64,000 bases of DNA, from contig CM059625.1 in assembly GCA_030435675.1 (NCBI GenBank), positions 9,796,001 to 9,860,000 of the forward strand, written 5' to 3'. Below the pieces are notes generated by a model. It searched no databases, had not been told where the DNA came from, and worked only from the letters and a program-made list of their open reading frames with translations. This DNA comes from Steinernema hermaphroditum (Eukaryota > Nematoda > Chromadorea > Rhabditida > Steinernematidae). Position 1 is the stretch's first letter. Each line of letters opens with the position of its first letter. This document shows, in pieces, positions 9,731-20,929 of this stretch. Made by a program: the position numbers and the translations under genes.

Positions 9731-12097
9731 TCAGCTTTTGATCTGAAGATGCTGCAACTGGGCTTGAATGTGCGCATCCTTGGACAGCTCTTGCACTTGT
9801 CTGAATGGTGAATGCAATTGTAAATCGTAATTATTATCAATTCACCTGCGTAGAAGCGCCACTTTGCTTTGCAGTTCCTTCTCTCTAACCTTCCATTGCA
9901 TTACGGTGGTGTTGGCTGCATCGATCTCCGACCAGTTTCTTTGCCATCGGAAATACAAACGTTCCCAAAGAACCTAAATTTTTCGTTCAACGTAGTTTAT
10001 CCAGGAGAAGTCACCTACAATGCTTTGTGGAGAAACGGATGGCCACAACACGCTTTCGTTAGGTTCATAAAGGGCGTTGACGTAGGTACGAAGAACTTCA
10101 GGGTTGTTTACGTACGACCAAAGGGAAACTGTTCGTTTCTTAACTCCATTGTCTCTCTTCTCTTTTTCGCTGTTCCCCAAGAAAGAACCGAACTCAGATG
10201 CATAGGCATGTTCGAAGAGAAAGATCAAAAACTCTTCGGTGAATTCGAATGAACAAGGATACTGTTGGTAGATCTGAAAAGATGATGAATGCGTAATGTG
10301 CTCCTGTTTATGCATTAAGGAAATGATAATTCCATTAACAACATAGAATACTTCACTATACCTGCCAAGTGCAGTCCAAAAAGCACAGAAATACTGGCCC
10401 TTCTTGTGGACCAGTGACACCGCCAGTGGCATATGCAGAATGTGCACAGCGAAGAGAAAATGGATGCCCAGCGGAGATCCATTCGCGCTCGATAAGAGCT
10501 TCGAAGCTGAGATTATTATCATTTAGTAAGTTGTCATATGCGATACACTTTACCCTCTCACTGTTCTGGCATCGGGATCAAGGATAAGTTGAGCGAGTGA
10601 TGTGGCTAAAAGCGTGGAATCCAGCCCTTCACCTCCATGGACGACCACTGGTACTTCTAAATTATTTAAGTTAAATGCGATACAGCCCTTATGGAAACAC
10701 AATAGCGGCACGCATGCAGGACCATAGCGCAGAACGAGCGATAGCTAACGAGCGACACCTACTACCTCGTAAGATGCATCGGATTATCCGAAACAGTCGC
10801 AAAACCCTTACGCCGGACTAAACTGTGAAGCAGCCCACAAACACGAGACAACATACCTGCGGAATGTTTGCTACCTTCGCAGTGAATAAACTGAGCAACA
10901 GTGGCTGCCGCTGTGATAGTATCCGTGATTCCCTGGAGCCATCCACTTCCGATCAGCTTCGACATCCATCGGTCTGCAGAGACATTGTTTTCGTTGCAGA
11001 CTAAAATTTTGAAGTTGCTTATTATCGCCGCGCGCTGTACTCGCTTACTTTCCACCAACTTCGCTAGCGATTCGTGGAGGTCTTTGACACGAGGTACGGG
11101 GCAGTTCATGTAATTCCAGTTCACATAGTTCACTTCGAATCCTCCGCCTTTGTTCCTCGCGTTTTGTGCTTGCTGCTTACTTCGAGTATCCACAATGTAT
11201 CCTTTATTATTCACCAGCAGGCACCGGAGAATTTCGAAGTCCTCTCGACAACGTCGACCCGTTGGACCGACTAGAGGCTGTCCACAACGCATAATGCAGG
11301 ACTAAAGACCTCATTTTAATGTGTAACATTGATCAGAAGTACCTTTGTTTCGTGATGATAATAGCTCAAGACAGGAAACCTGCTTCCATCCCGAAACGAT
11401 GCGGAAATCTTCAAAAAGTCATCGCCAATTCCTTTGGGAACAATGACCAGTTCCGGATAGGAAGGACAGACCTTAACAGAATTGTTTATATTTGTGAACG
11501 GCTGAAACTAACCGAGAATCCTTTGTTTACGGCGGAAATTCGCCACCTGTCTGGACATCGAATCACAAGACGGGCGAAATCTTGCTCTGTATCAAAAGCG
11601 CTCCATCCATCATCAAGAACATTAAAGGGACAACGATAGTAGAACGGATAGTCGTGTTCTATCCCGCCTAGAACCTTGTATGACAACCTATTTCGCCAGT
11701 TGCAACGTACTTAGATTTGAAAGTGTCTCAATGGATCTGCCAACCGCTGCACAATCTTCGTAGTTTGCTATTTCGAACATGCAAATCATGAAGTTTTTGC
11801 ACTTCAGCTTCAAGTAGCCACCAATTTTTGCTCCATTCTGATCTCTGCTTATGGGTTCCACTAGCACACGATCAACAGCCCTGTGCAGCAACTGAATTAA
11901 AGGTCATATCTCTATGTATTAGCAAAAGGTTTGCATACCCAGAGCTCGTCGGAAGTGCTTCCGCCATTTCCAGCTGAGCTTGAGAATATCATGTGATGAC
12001 CAACCAGAACCAACGTTCCCTTTTGAGGTTGTCGAGGACCTTTGACCAGGAAGACATTGTCCACCATGTGCTTCTCGATAACCTCCGAGAACTCCAT
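9731..12097 (-). CDS. mtm-9: Myotubularin-related pseudophosphatase, MTMR9/MTM-9 orthologue
   Basis: Catalytically dead phosphoinositide-phosphatase subunit. Known: MTMR9-type proteins bind and activate MTMR6/7/8-type partners, and worm MTM-9 acts with MTM-6 in coelomocyte endocytosis. Seen: ATG at 12097 and a PH-GRAM start (MEFSEVIEKHMVDNV...GTLVLVGHHMIFSS). Next come PFYYRCPF, DGWSAFDTEQDF and WRISAVNKGF. The phosphatase-fold core shows VMRCGQPLVGPTGRRC, YIVDTRSKQQAQNARNKGGG and DRWMSKLIGSGWL. The signature loop (about 10645-10570) reads VVVHGGEGLDSTLLATSLAQ. The catalytic Cys of the active C-x5-R motif is Gly, and the Arg is Thr. ALIEREWISAGHPF, PCSFEFTEEFLIFLFEHAYAS, FGSFLGN and LWPSVSPQS follow. 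It ends in a coiled coil (REKELQSKVALLRRQVQELS) and stops at 9731. Length and motif order match MTMR9 throughout, so identity is strong. Introns are short and phase-consistent. Confidence 0.93.
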
Positions 12098-12923
12098 GTT
12101 ATCTGGAGTCCAGCAGCTATTCTCGTCGAACGTACGAACGCTAATATGAAACGAACAGCTGTGTGATCAATGCCATGCTTCGAACACTTTTCACATATTC
12201 AATAGATACGCGACAAATTCAGAGAATGCGCATGTCAGGGTTATCTTCGCGGGAGCCGGAAAGAACCATTGCATGGCAAATATTTCGACCGATGCGGGGT
12301 TAAAGTCCAATTGTGAAAACAGGACCGCATAAATGGTACACAAATATGTCTTTAACATTTAATCCTTCGTATTCTGCGATTCCGAAACATTTCAAGAGCA
12401 GCTTGCCCAAAACAAAACAGTAACTAGGTTCTGTGAGCCCTCAGGCGGTCTCTGTGCATAGGTTATCGATGTCCATTCATACCAGCAGGGCTGTAGATGT
12501 TACATTTCTCATCGAATATTCTCTTCTAAACTTCAACGTGCCTTCATGTGTGCTACGCAGATTCTACTTTCGTTTTTGTCTTTTTCCGATCATATATGTT
12601 ATTGAGAAAGTACATCTAAAGGCCCGTTTATTTGAAAAAATAAATCTTTAAATCAACCTGATGTCACATGAGAACGAAGTGAAAATCATCGGTGATAAAC
12701 GTAACATCTTTGTGTTCGTATGCACGAGGCTCTCTCTATGATGAGGGGAGAATGATGACAATAAACTGAATTCTTTGACAAATGATCATAATTGACAATA
12801 ATTTAGAATGGACGGTAACTACGGTATGTCGAAGATTTGATGGAAATGACTGTGGTGTACAACTGATATGTGACAAGGAATGAGATACTCGTTCGTAATG
12901 CTCAACTGCATTCAACTCTCTGT
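12098..12923. other. Intergenic: mtm-9 promoter and transporter 3' flank
   Basis: Nothing coding is supported here. TTTATT near 12627 on the plus strand could be the polyA signal of the transporter. The mtm-9 ATG is preceded by CCAG at about -6, a possible trans-splice acceptor. Confidence 0.45.
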
Positions 12924-15478
12924 TCAGTTTTCCTTCTTTTCCGACGGCACCACCAAAAGGAGTTTCTGAGTAGCGATCGTGAACTGATCCATGAATCGGT
13001 CGATGAAGGGGAACTTTCCGCTCAAGTGGATGAAGAGGAAGTAGACGGGAAGACCGCTGAACATGATGCCGATTCCGATAGCGGTGTCCAAGGGAGCCTG
13101 GATAATGGGGAAGATGACGAGGAAAGCGCATCCAAGAAGGAAGATGATGGGCCAGATGAGGTGCACCTGCAGAGGTCGCGGGTAGTCCTTGGGCGGTTGC
13201 TTCACACTAAAATTTCCATTTTGACGGTTTTGTGGAGGTGCAGATGACATACCGAAGCCAAAGAAGACCAGCAGTGGCGATTCCGATGGCCAGCCAGTTG
13301 ACGATTTGGACGTAGTTAATGAGAGTGTAGATGTTGTCAGACAGAAGGAGATAAAGCATACTCAAGAAAGCCTAGAAGTCAATTCGTACTGTGCTATTGG
13401 TCTGGAGTGATATTGGTTACCGTAAACAACACAGCGGGGATAGGAGTGTTCAAGAAGGGGTTGATGTAGCTGAGGACGCTAGGCATGTGCTCGTTGCGTC
13501 CAGCAACGAAAAACAGGCGAGAAGAGGTCAACATGACTCCATTGACAGTTCCGAAGCATGAGCAGGCAACCAAGATGGGCATGATGAAGGCGAACGCACC
13601 GAAGTGGCGGTTGGCAAACGTGACGGCGATGGCCTTCGACTCAAGCAGATCATCTGCGGAGGTTCCGGCATAGAAAGCGATGTTGGCCAAGCAATAGATG
13701 ACGGTGCAGATCGTGCAACTGATGGCAATGGCACGGGGAAGATTCCTGAAACGCGACAAGTCGTGGGCTGTGAAGGCAAGGCTGCCTACTTTGTTGGGTT
13801 GATGAGTTCTTCGGTGATGAAGTTCAAGTAGTTCCATCCGTTGTAAGCCCAAAGACCGGAGTAGAAGGCCAGGGCAATCTGTCCCATTGTAAACTTAGGT
13901 GCTTCAAACATGTTCTCAAAGGAGTCTCGATAAGCTGCAATGATGCATATTGTGCATTCGTCTTCAGCATTTTATCTTACGCGCTCCCCAGGCGAGTAGG
14001 ATGAGACCAGTTGCGATGATGAGGATAAGAGCGGCCAGCTTTGCGACAGTGAAGAAGTTCTGCACCAATGTAACAAGTTTGACATTCATACAGTTGATGA
14101 GGGCAAGGAGCACTGAAAAAGGCACATTTTAAACAGACACACCGAAGGCTGGAAGTTACCAATGCAACCAGCTGCAAGCATCTGGGGAGCCAGGAAGGGA
14201 AGGTCGCAGTGGGGATAGAAGGGTTGAAGGATGTAGGTGGCGAAGGTGATTGCTACGGCTGTGATTGTGCATGGACTAAATCGAGGATAGCTAGTTCTTC
14301 ACATTTACGGTTCAGCTGTACCGAACGATGATGCATTCGATCCACATGCGAAGGAAACCCATAAGGGGTCCAAAGGCGGTGAGCACGTAGGCATAGTCTC
14401 CACCAGACTGGCGAATGAAAGTTCCCAACTCAGCATAGCAGTAAGCTCCGATGGCTGAGAAGACTCCACAGATGACCCAGATGACAATCGACCATCCGAC
14501 AGAGTTTATGTCTGCAAATATTCTTTATGACTTGCAGACAGTTGACCTTTTGCATGCATAGTTATAAGGCTAGCTTTTGCGCAGTCTGCTCATTATGAGT
14601 CACATCGGCGCATATGTGATGAGTTTGTTGCAATTTCTACTGAGTCACACAGTCTCTCCTCGACGGCGCCTATCATTTCGCAGCGACGATGAGGCGATGG
14701 CATTGCACTGTCACCCCCGCAGCACGTCATCGGCTGACGGAAACGCACTTTCCTCATTGACCACAGCTTTCCGCAGTCTGATGCAAAAATGATGCAATAG
14801 TCAACGCTAAGCGCAAGCTTGTCTCTTGTGGACCATAAAGATGTTTACTTCTGCGGCACTTACTTTCATGCACTCCTTTCGGGGAAATGAAAATTCCCGA
14901 TCCGATGATACATCCGACGATGACCATAACACCTCCGAAGAGATTGATCGAGGGCTTGAGGCCGACATCCTATAAGAGAAGTGGTCAACGAACGGGTATG
15001 AGGGTTGTTGAAGCATGATCTATAATTGGCACACTCCTTGGCGAGTGAAAGGCAGCTGGACTTGTCAGATGGCAAATGAGTTCGGTACTCAACACCCTCT
15101 TCCGTATGAGTGATTTAATCCGAAACAAGAACACTTCGCAAAATGATAGCGGGTACGTATAACATGGATCATCTTGGTCGGTTTGTTTTTCCCGTAGGCG
15201 TATTTTACGTGTTCAGCTGGCACTGGGTATTTGGTGGATACCTCAAAAAGACGAACAAAGCATCCGAAACAAATGCGCTCATGAATGGAGATGGCTCCTT
15301 GCTGATCGTCTCAAATGAACCGATGAAATGTCAATCAAAGTGGACGACTTAATTAATGGAGTGACCTCGCCCTATTCGTGTCGTTGTAAACAAAAACACC
15401 GCAACTCACATCATCTTCCTCGGCTTCCTCTGTGGGAGAGACGTACACGGGGCGCTCGTCTTCGTCTTTCAGCGACAT
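12924..15478 (-). CDS. LAT-type (SLC7A light chain, AAT family) amino acid transporter
   Basis: Twelve-TM exchanger of large neutral or cationic amino acids at the plasma membrane. Seen: ATG at 15478, just downstream of a TTACAG acceptor, and a short acidic N-terminus ([20 protein letters not shown]). TM1 follows ([20 protein letters not shown]) with the unwound GSGIF substrate motif diagnostic of APC/LAT transporters. Next come [33 protein letters not shown], an exon with [38 protein letters not shown], and [19 protein letters not shown]. Late TMs include [19 protein letters not shown] and [16 protein letters not shown]. The stop is at 12924. The RPCTIT position matches the region where LATs carry the conserved Cys that bonds a heavy chain (CD98/ATGP), but the exact bond is inferred. 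Likely C. elegans counterparts are aat-1/2/3; I cannot choose among them. About eight exons with short introns. Confidence 0.92.
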
Positions 15479-17816
15479 ATTCCAAGTCGATCTGTAACTA
15501 TTCAATGATAATTGAAGCAGGTGCGTCCAGCAATGTTTCATTAGCGAGGAACGCGACGAAGACACCAGAGACCATGGCAGCTTAGCAGGCGCGGTTACGC
15601 GCGTTGTTGAAAACAAGAGACTAAGCTGCCTTACGTTTGAAGATATTTGTGCTCAGTAATGGTCAGATGCTTCGACGAAGCATCTAGGCGAAGCGGGTGG
15701 CTTCAGGAATGGCGTGCACTGATAGGCGTAGCAGTAAACAAGCCACGGAGCGACAACAAAACAAAAATGTGCTGGAATTTTTGACTCAAGAGGGTCAGGA
15801 TCATCAGCGACAGCGACAAAAAAGCAACTGATCAGGTCTGTCGGGTCGGATGAATCCTTTGCCCAGCTGCGAACAGTTCCGACGAGGTGCGCCGCCCCTC
15901 CGGGGTCAAACTAAACCTATCGTTGTCCTCGGCTGAGCTACTGCTTTTCTTTATGCGCTGCCGAGGGTGACGCGGAAAGAGGCGGGGCCGCAACGGAGCG
16001 TACAAATTCATAAAAAGTATCACGATGGTGGGAGCGTAAGGGAAAACACCGTCGGAGATTTGCAGATAGCGGGAAAGCCCGCGGATCGCTTGCAACAGAA
16101 AGTGCCAAAGATGATGTAACACAAATGTCGCCGTTTTCGCGACTGGCAACATCGGGATGTGGGGAAGAAGTGCATGATGAGGGTGAACGTGGAATTGAAC
16201 GTGCGACCACAGCGAAAAATGTCGTGGGAAGGTGGTTGCGATGGCAAATTATCACAACAGAACATCCGATGTTTGGACCATCGATTGTTTCGATATAAAT
16301 TGTTGCGCAGTGGTCTTCTCGGGCATAATGAGTAAACGTTCTGAGGAATATGTCCCCTAGAAAGCGCCGACAGGCGTTTGAAATGCCAATGAGATAAAAC
16401 GAAGCCCGAGTGTATGGGAATGAGTTACCACGACGCGCCCCATTGAATTGGCTAATGTATGAGGGAGAGTGCACCGAAAGAAATTGTGCGAAAAGAACGC
16501 GATCGGCGACGATCTGAGAACTGTGGCCACAAGACCGTGCGCGCTACAGCAACAGAACAACCTGCCGAAAATTTGCACTGCTTCTCTCGATAAGGCTCTG
16601 CGGCCGGCGACGCGTGCGCGGACTGCCTCCCCTCAGTCGAGGTCATTTTTCGCACTGACCTTGTCTTGCCGATTGACCAGTGGCACCTTGCAAGCGGAAG
16701 CGATCTTTTTGGCGACGTTTATCGTTGCCATCTAGCGCTTAGTCCTTATCCGTCCAAACAAATCTTCCCTTTCTATTGCGCAACATCGGAGCCTTCAGAA
16801 GAGATCACCATCCCACTCATGGAAAAGACGCGCAAATTGTTTGGTGCCTATTCCGCACAAATTATTTAGCGTTCAAGAAATGGATTGCGGCGGAATGCAG
16901 GTAAACGCAAGCAGTTCCCCGCACATCAATCTTCGACGTATCCTTGAAAGGCTGTTCGCTGTAATGGAGCTTTGTCATTTCTCGCCTTCGAAAATATCGG
17001 CAAAAAGAGCGCAAAAACGTCGAAACAAACTTGCTAGCAAGTCAAGGATTCATCAATATGCGGCAGCGTGCTCGTCGATGCGATTCGGCGGCGACGATAT
17101 TTTGACTGAGATCGTGTTTGCAAACGGAACTGCATAATGAGAGACTGCGACGGCATTTCGATGGGTTTTCTGCTGATGCAAACGATCTCCCCCCTTTGTT
17201 TCCGTGCAGTATTAGGCGCCGAGCAAAGAACAGCTCTGATCACGCGTTCGGTTCGTCCTGATAAATGTTCGCCGACGATAGCAAATTAAAAATAAAAAAT
17301 ACTACGATATACAACAAAGCATTTGCTTGTCAGCACAACACCGCATGAACTTCGTTGACTGACAAGCACTTACGCACGCCTTATGACAGTAATCGCAGAG
17401 GAGTTCCGGGGAAAAGTCTAGATTTGACTTGCCGCGCCATGAGTAATCTTTTCTACAAATGCGATAATGTCGCCGACAAGGGATAACTCGGTAATAACGC
17501 AAACAGACGTCCAATGCGACCCAATGTTCCATGTTCCCTGGCGATCATACACGTAGTCGCGGACTAGGTAGGAAAAGTACAACTATGCGCGTATATTGAC
17601 GGATCGGTACTCAGAAAGCGCAAAAAATACTTGTTATCATGGCAATGATAAACGATATAAATCAACGGAGCGCTGGGAGAAGGTGGCTAGAAGTGCGAAG
17701 TTAAAGAAGTGAGGGTTACATTACACATGCGGTCGGGGGAGACTAGTTTCGCGGTCTTCCCAACGGAGAGGACAACTTTATCTTAGATTGAGCACACAAA
17801 AAACGCTGAACATGTA
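15479..17816. other. Long intergenic region upstream of the transporter
   Basis: 2.3 kb of moderately GC-rich sequence. Both strands contain overlapping open frames (15832-17137), but none has a recognisable domain, signal peptide with splice support, or consistent exon borders. I read it as the transporter promoter plus the 3' flank of the thioesterase gene. Confidence 0.5.
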
Positions 17817-19480
17817 CTAGAGCTTGCTGCAGTAAGTCGAAATCGGCCCCATTTCTATTGGTTTTCCAATGTTTGAACTAAAGAAATCGATCGTTTTTTG
17901 CCAGGTATGGCGTTGGCAAACTGCACTTCCCCAGGGTTCACCGCCGAACGAATTGAACATGTCTGAACAGTGTGCTCGGTTAAAGTCGTCGGAGTATCAA
18001 CGGCAAACAAACCGAAGAATTTGTTGTAGATTACGTCGACCAAGGGCATGTAGGAAGGGTCGATCAGATGACCGCCCCAAACAACGTCTATATCGCGACA
18101 GTGATTACTTTGGCGGAGACGTTCGCAGAGCACTCTGGCAGCGGTGACGGAACAATTAGAATCATCATCAATGCTTGCCTAAATGATTTTGTTGTCTTGT
18201 AAATTGAGCTGATCCTACAATGAAATAGAATTCTGTGTCTTTCGCACTCTTCTCGATTGGAAAAACCATCGTGTGATCGTAAGAGAGAGCTTCCAGAATA
18301 GACTTGTACATGGGAACGCCGTTTTTCTTTCGCATTTCGATGATCTCCTCGTAGCTGAAACGATTAAACAAAGTGCCGTTGACCGTTTTGTGACACCCAC
18401 GGAGCGACTGGAAGCGATCTGCCATGCTCACGCATCTGTGCGACGACGTCAAGAACAGGCGAGCAGTTGACAGACACGACAGCTTTAACCTATAAATTTT
18501 TCGTCGCCAACTGGCGTCATATCATGTGTACTTTTGGATTCCGGATGGACATCAAACAAGCAATGGCTCCCCCTAGGGAAGTTCCAATAATTCCGCACCG
18601 ATTGGTTGTGTAAGGTTGGGCGCAGAAGAATTCAATGGCGTTCTTATCATAGACAGTTTTTTACGAATTAAACACAAGACTACCTGGAAGTAGTCGAGAT
18701 CGACTTCGGTCAAGCTATCAGGTAACTTTCGATAGGCAAAATATGGAAGACAGAGAACTGCGAATCCATGGGATGCCAGAAGGGCCGCCCTATGCTCCTT
18801 TATGCCTCCGCTTGAGCCGTACAAATCAATTATGGCTGGCATTGTTCCAGTAACGTCTAAATAGATCAAATAATTGCATACAAACTAAAAAAACAACTAC
18901 GGCATGTAACCTTTTGGTTTGTAGATTGTTCCTGTGAGCACTTCGTTCTCGATTTCGATTCTCTCGACGTTCGGATGCTCGAAATATCTCTTTATTTCGC
19001 GTTCGACCACTGTTTGCCCACCTGCATCTGAAATTCTACAGAAAGGCAATTTAATGCATTCTGTGTACTTCAGCGAACCTCAGCTTGTAGACAAACGGAC
19101 TGGATGTCGGCACCGCGACTATGGGTGACCCATATCTGTATCCCGCAGCAGGGATCATGCACATGAAGAGACCCATCGGTTCAGCATCTACATGCATTTG
19201 GTCGTTTACGCAACACAATAGTTAAACCTCTGTATGATCCTCGAATAGGGACAGCTTTGGCCAGATTGATAATTCCATGCTCGTTTGCTCTGAAGATGAC
19301 CTCGGACTCGTGAGTTCCATTCCGGTGTTTCAAACTAAACAAAACGCTTTGAATTGCCCGAAAGTGGTGAAAGAACCTCAGATGAAACGAATAGTTCCGA
19401 TTTGGGTGTAGACCGCGCACTACTATCAGGATGTCCTCGTCAATAAGGGACACTGAAGGAAAGATTTCAACGCTGGCCAT
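17817..19480 (-). CDS. BAAT-like acyl-CoA thioesterase / bile-acid-CoA:amino acid N-acyltransferase family
   Basis: Alpha/beta-hydrolase of the ACOT1-6/BAAT family, hydrolysing acyl-CoA or conjugating it to amino acids in peroxisome or cytosol. Seen: ATG at 19480 directly follows TTTTCAG, so the mRNA is probably trans-spliced with almost no 5'UTR. The N-terminal beta-sandwich (thioesterase/BAAT N) contains DEDILIVVRGLHPNRNYSF. Next comes EPMGLFMCMIP, and the hydrolase domain opens with GTMPAIIDLYGSSGGIKEHR. The nucleophile elbow is IIGTSLGGAIACLMS (about 18595-18550). The catalytic His is in VVWGGHLIDPSYMP (about 18060). A 49-nt intron near 18010-17960 joins NKFF to DMFNSFGGEPWGSAVCQRHT, matching the conserved GGEP-H-W-FF C-terminus; the stop is at 17817. 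A Ser rather than Cys nucleophile favours thioesterase over BAAT activity. No clear C-terminal SKL is present, although the last residues, CSKL, resemble a PTS1. Confidence 0.88.
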
Positions 19481-20929
19481 CTGAAAAGCGTAATCGCAAC
19501 AAAGGAACGTGCGGAACGCGCAAAATGTCTTCTATGCGTCTTTTAGTCATCCTCAAGATCACACTGTAGTTTCATTCGGCATATCAACGTTAATCGATAA
19601 CTACGTGTGTTGCTGATGATCGCACACTTAGGATGGGCTGTTAGCACCCAACCTACACTACAAATGTTGTGACCATGCATGAAAGAATTACTGAGTCAAA
19701 TTATTCGGTTATAGGCTTAACAAGATTAGGCTGTTTCGAAGTGATTTGATGTGTTTGTTCTTGTGTTATATGTTTTTCATACAATGCTCATACAAAAAGA
19801 CCAACATAGTAGCAACTCTTACACTGTAAAAACGCAAGATTCCTCAATAGTGCTTTACCGAGTTCAACTGAATAATGAAGTTTGGCACAAAACATAAGCG
19901 CACATTTCTGAATGATTGTAAGGACTGATCGAAACATCATTACCGACGGAAGACAAGTTCAGACATACTGTGCCCAGTTTAAAACCATAACGTCAAAGTT
20001 CATGGGAAAGGTTTTCAGAAAAATTCACATACAAAAAAGCACAAGGAATTATCTGACATGAACGGTGCAGCGGACTCACGCAGCTTTCATCTCACCGCCT
20101 GATCTTACTGAGAACCAATTTAATTACAGGTATTCCGTTGTTTAAATCAATGGCAATATAGCAGGCAAGGTGTTCCAAAGAGTATTGCTAACATATCGGC
20201 CAATAATTCTAATACTTCCACAGATTGCTGTCAGCTCAAAACAATGCATGCCCCTAATTGTACGTTAGAAATTTACTTAAGTGTGCGCTGATTAAGCACG
20301 TAAGAAACCTTCGTTTAATCGTGATGAGTAACATATCTAATGAATTTACACGACTTTACAAGACTTTATTTCGTGGATCAAAGGCATTTTGCCTTGCACG
20401 ACACCGAAAATAGACAAACAGAGGATGTTCGGTGGTGATGGCGTCCTCAAAGCGTCGGCGACCTCCGGGATGACATCTCACACAGCATCGGTCTTTGGAT
20501 TCCTGGCGTCGGAGATTTTGTTGTCAGCGGTGGTGGGACTACGGCTTCCGAATCCGGATCCCTCAGGAAGCAGGAACACTCACAACTGCCACAGGGTTTG
20601 CCGTCTGACCAAGCAGACGCTCAGAGAGCGACCGAGGGACCGACCACTCGCCATCGCGACACGAGTCCTCGTTCCATATTTAATGTTTTTTTTTCTATTT
20701 TTCTGTAACATGGTAATCCATAATGTAGGAAGTCATGTGGGAGACTAAGATATTTATTGTGCAGAGTCTCACAACATTTGATGGTGGGCAAGCTTTTGAG
20801 TAGTTCCGCTTTAGCGTTTGTTATCTTAAACTGACAGAGATCTGTACGGAATCGTTTTTAGCTTGAGCAACTCGTAGAATACAAAGAGGTGATGTTGTTG
20901 AGCACAACTAATTTGAACACTTTGCTGGC
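19481..20929. other. Intergenic with a GC-richer island at 20390-20720
   Basis: 19500-20380 is AT-rich and featureless. TTTATT at about 20750 and 20364 are candidate minus-strand polyA signals for the upstream desaturase. The 20390-20720 island has coding-like composition, but every minus frame is interrupted by TGA (see findings). No gene is called. Confidence 0.4.

Noticed and set aside
15832..16474. Overlapping minus-strand frames of 106 and 178 codons
   Set aside because: Arg/Ser-rich with no motif and no splice partners, and open on both strands. It is GC-driven chance.
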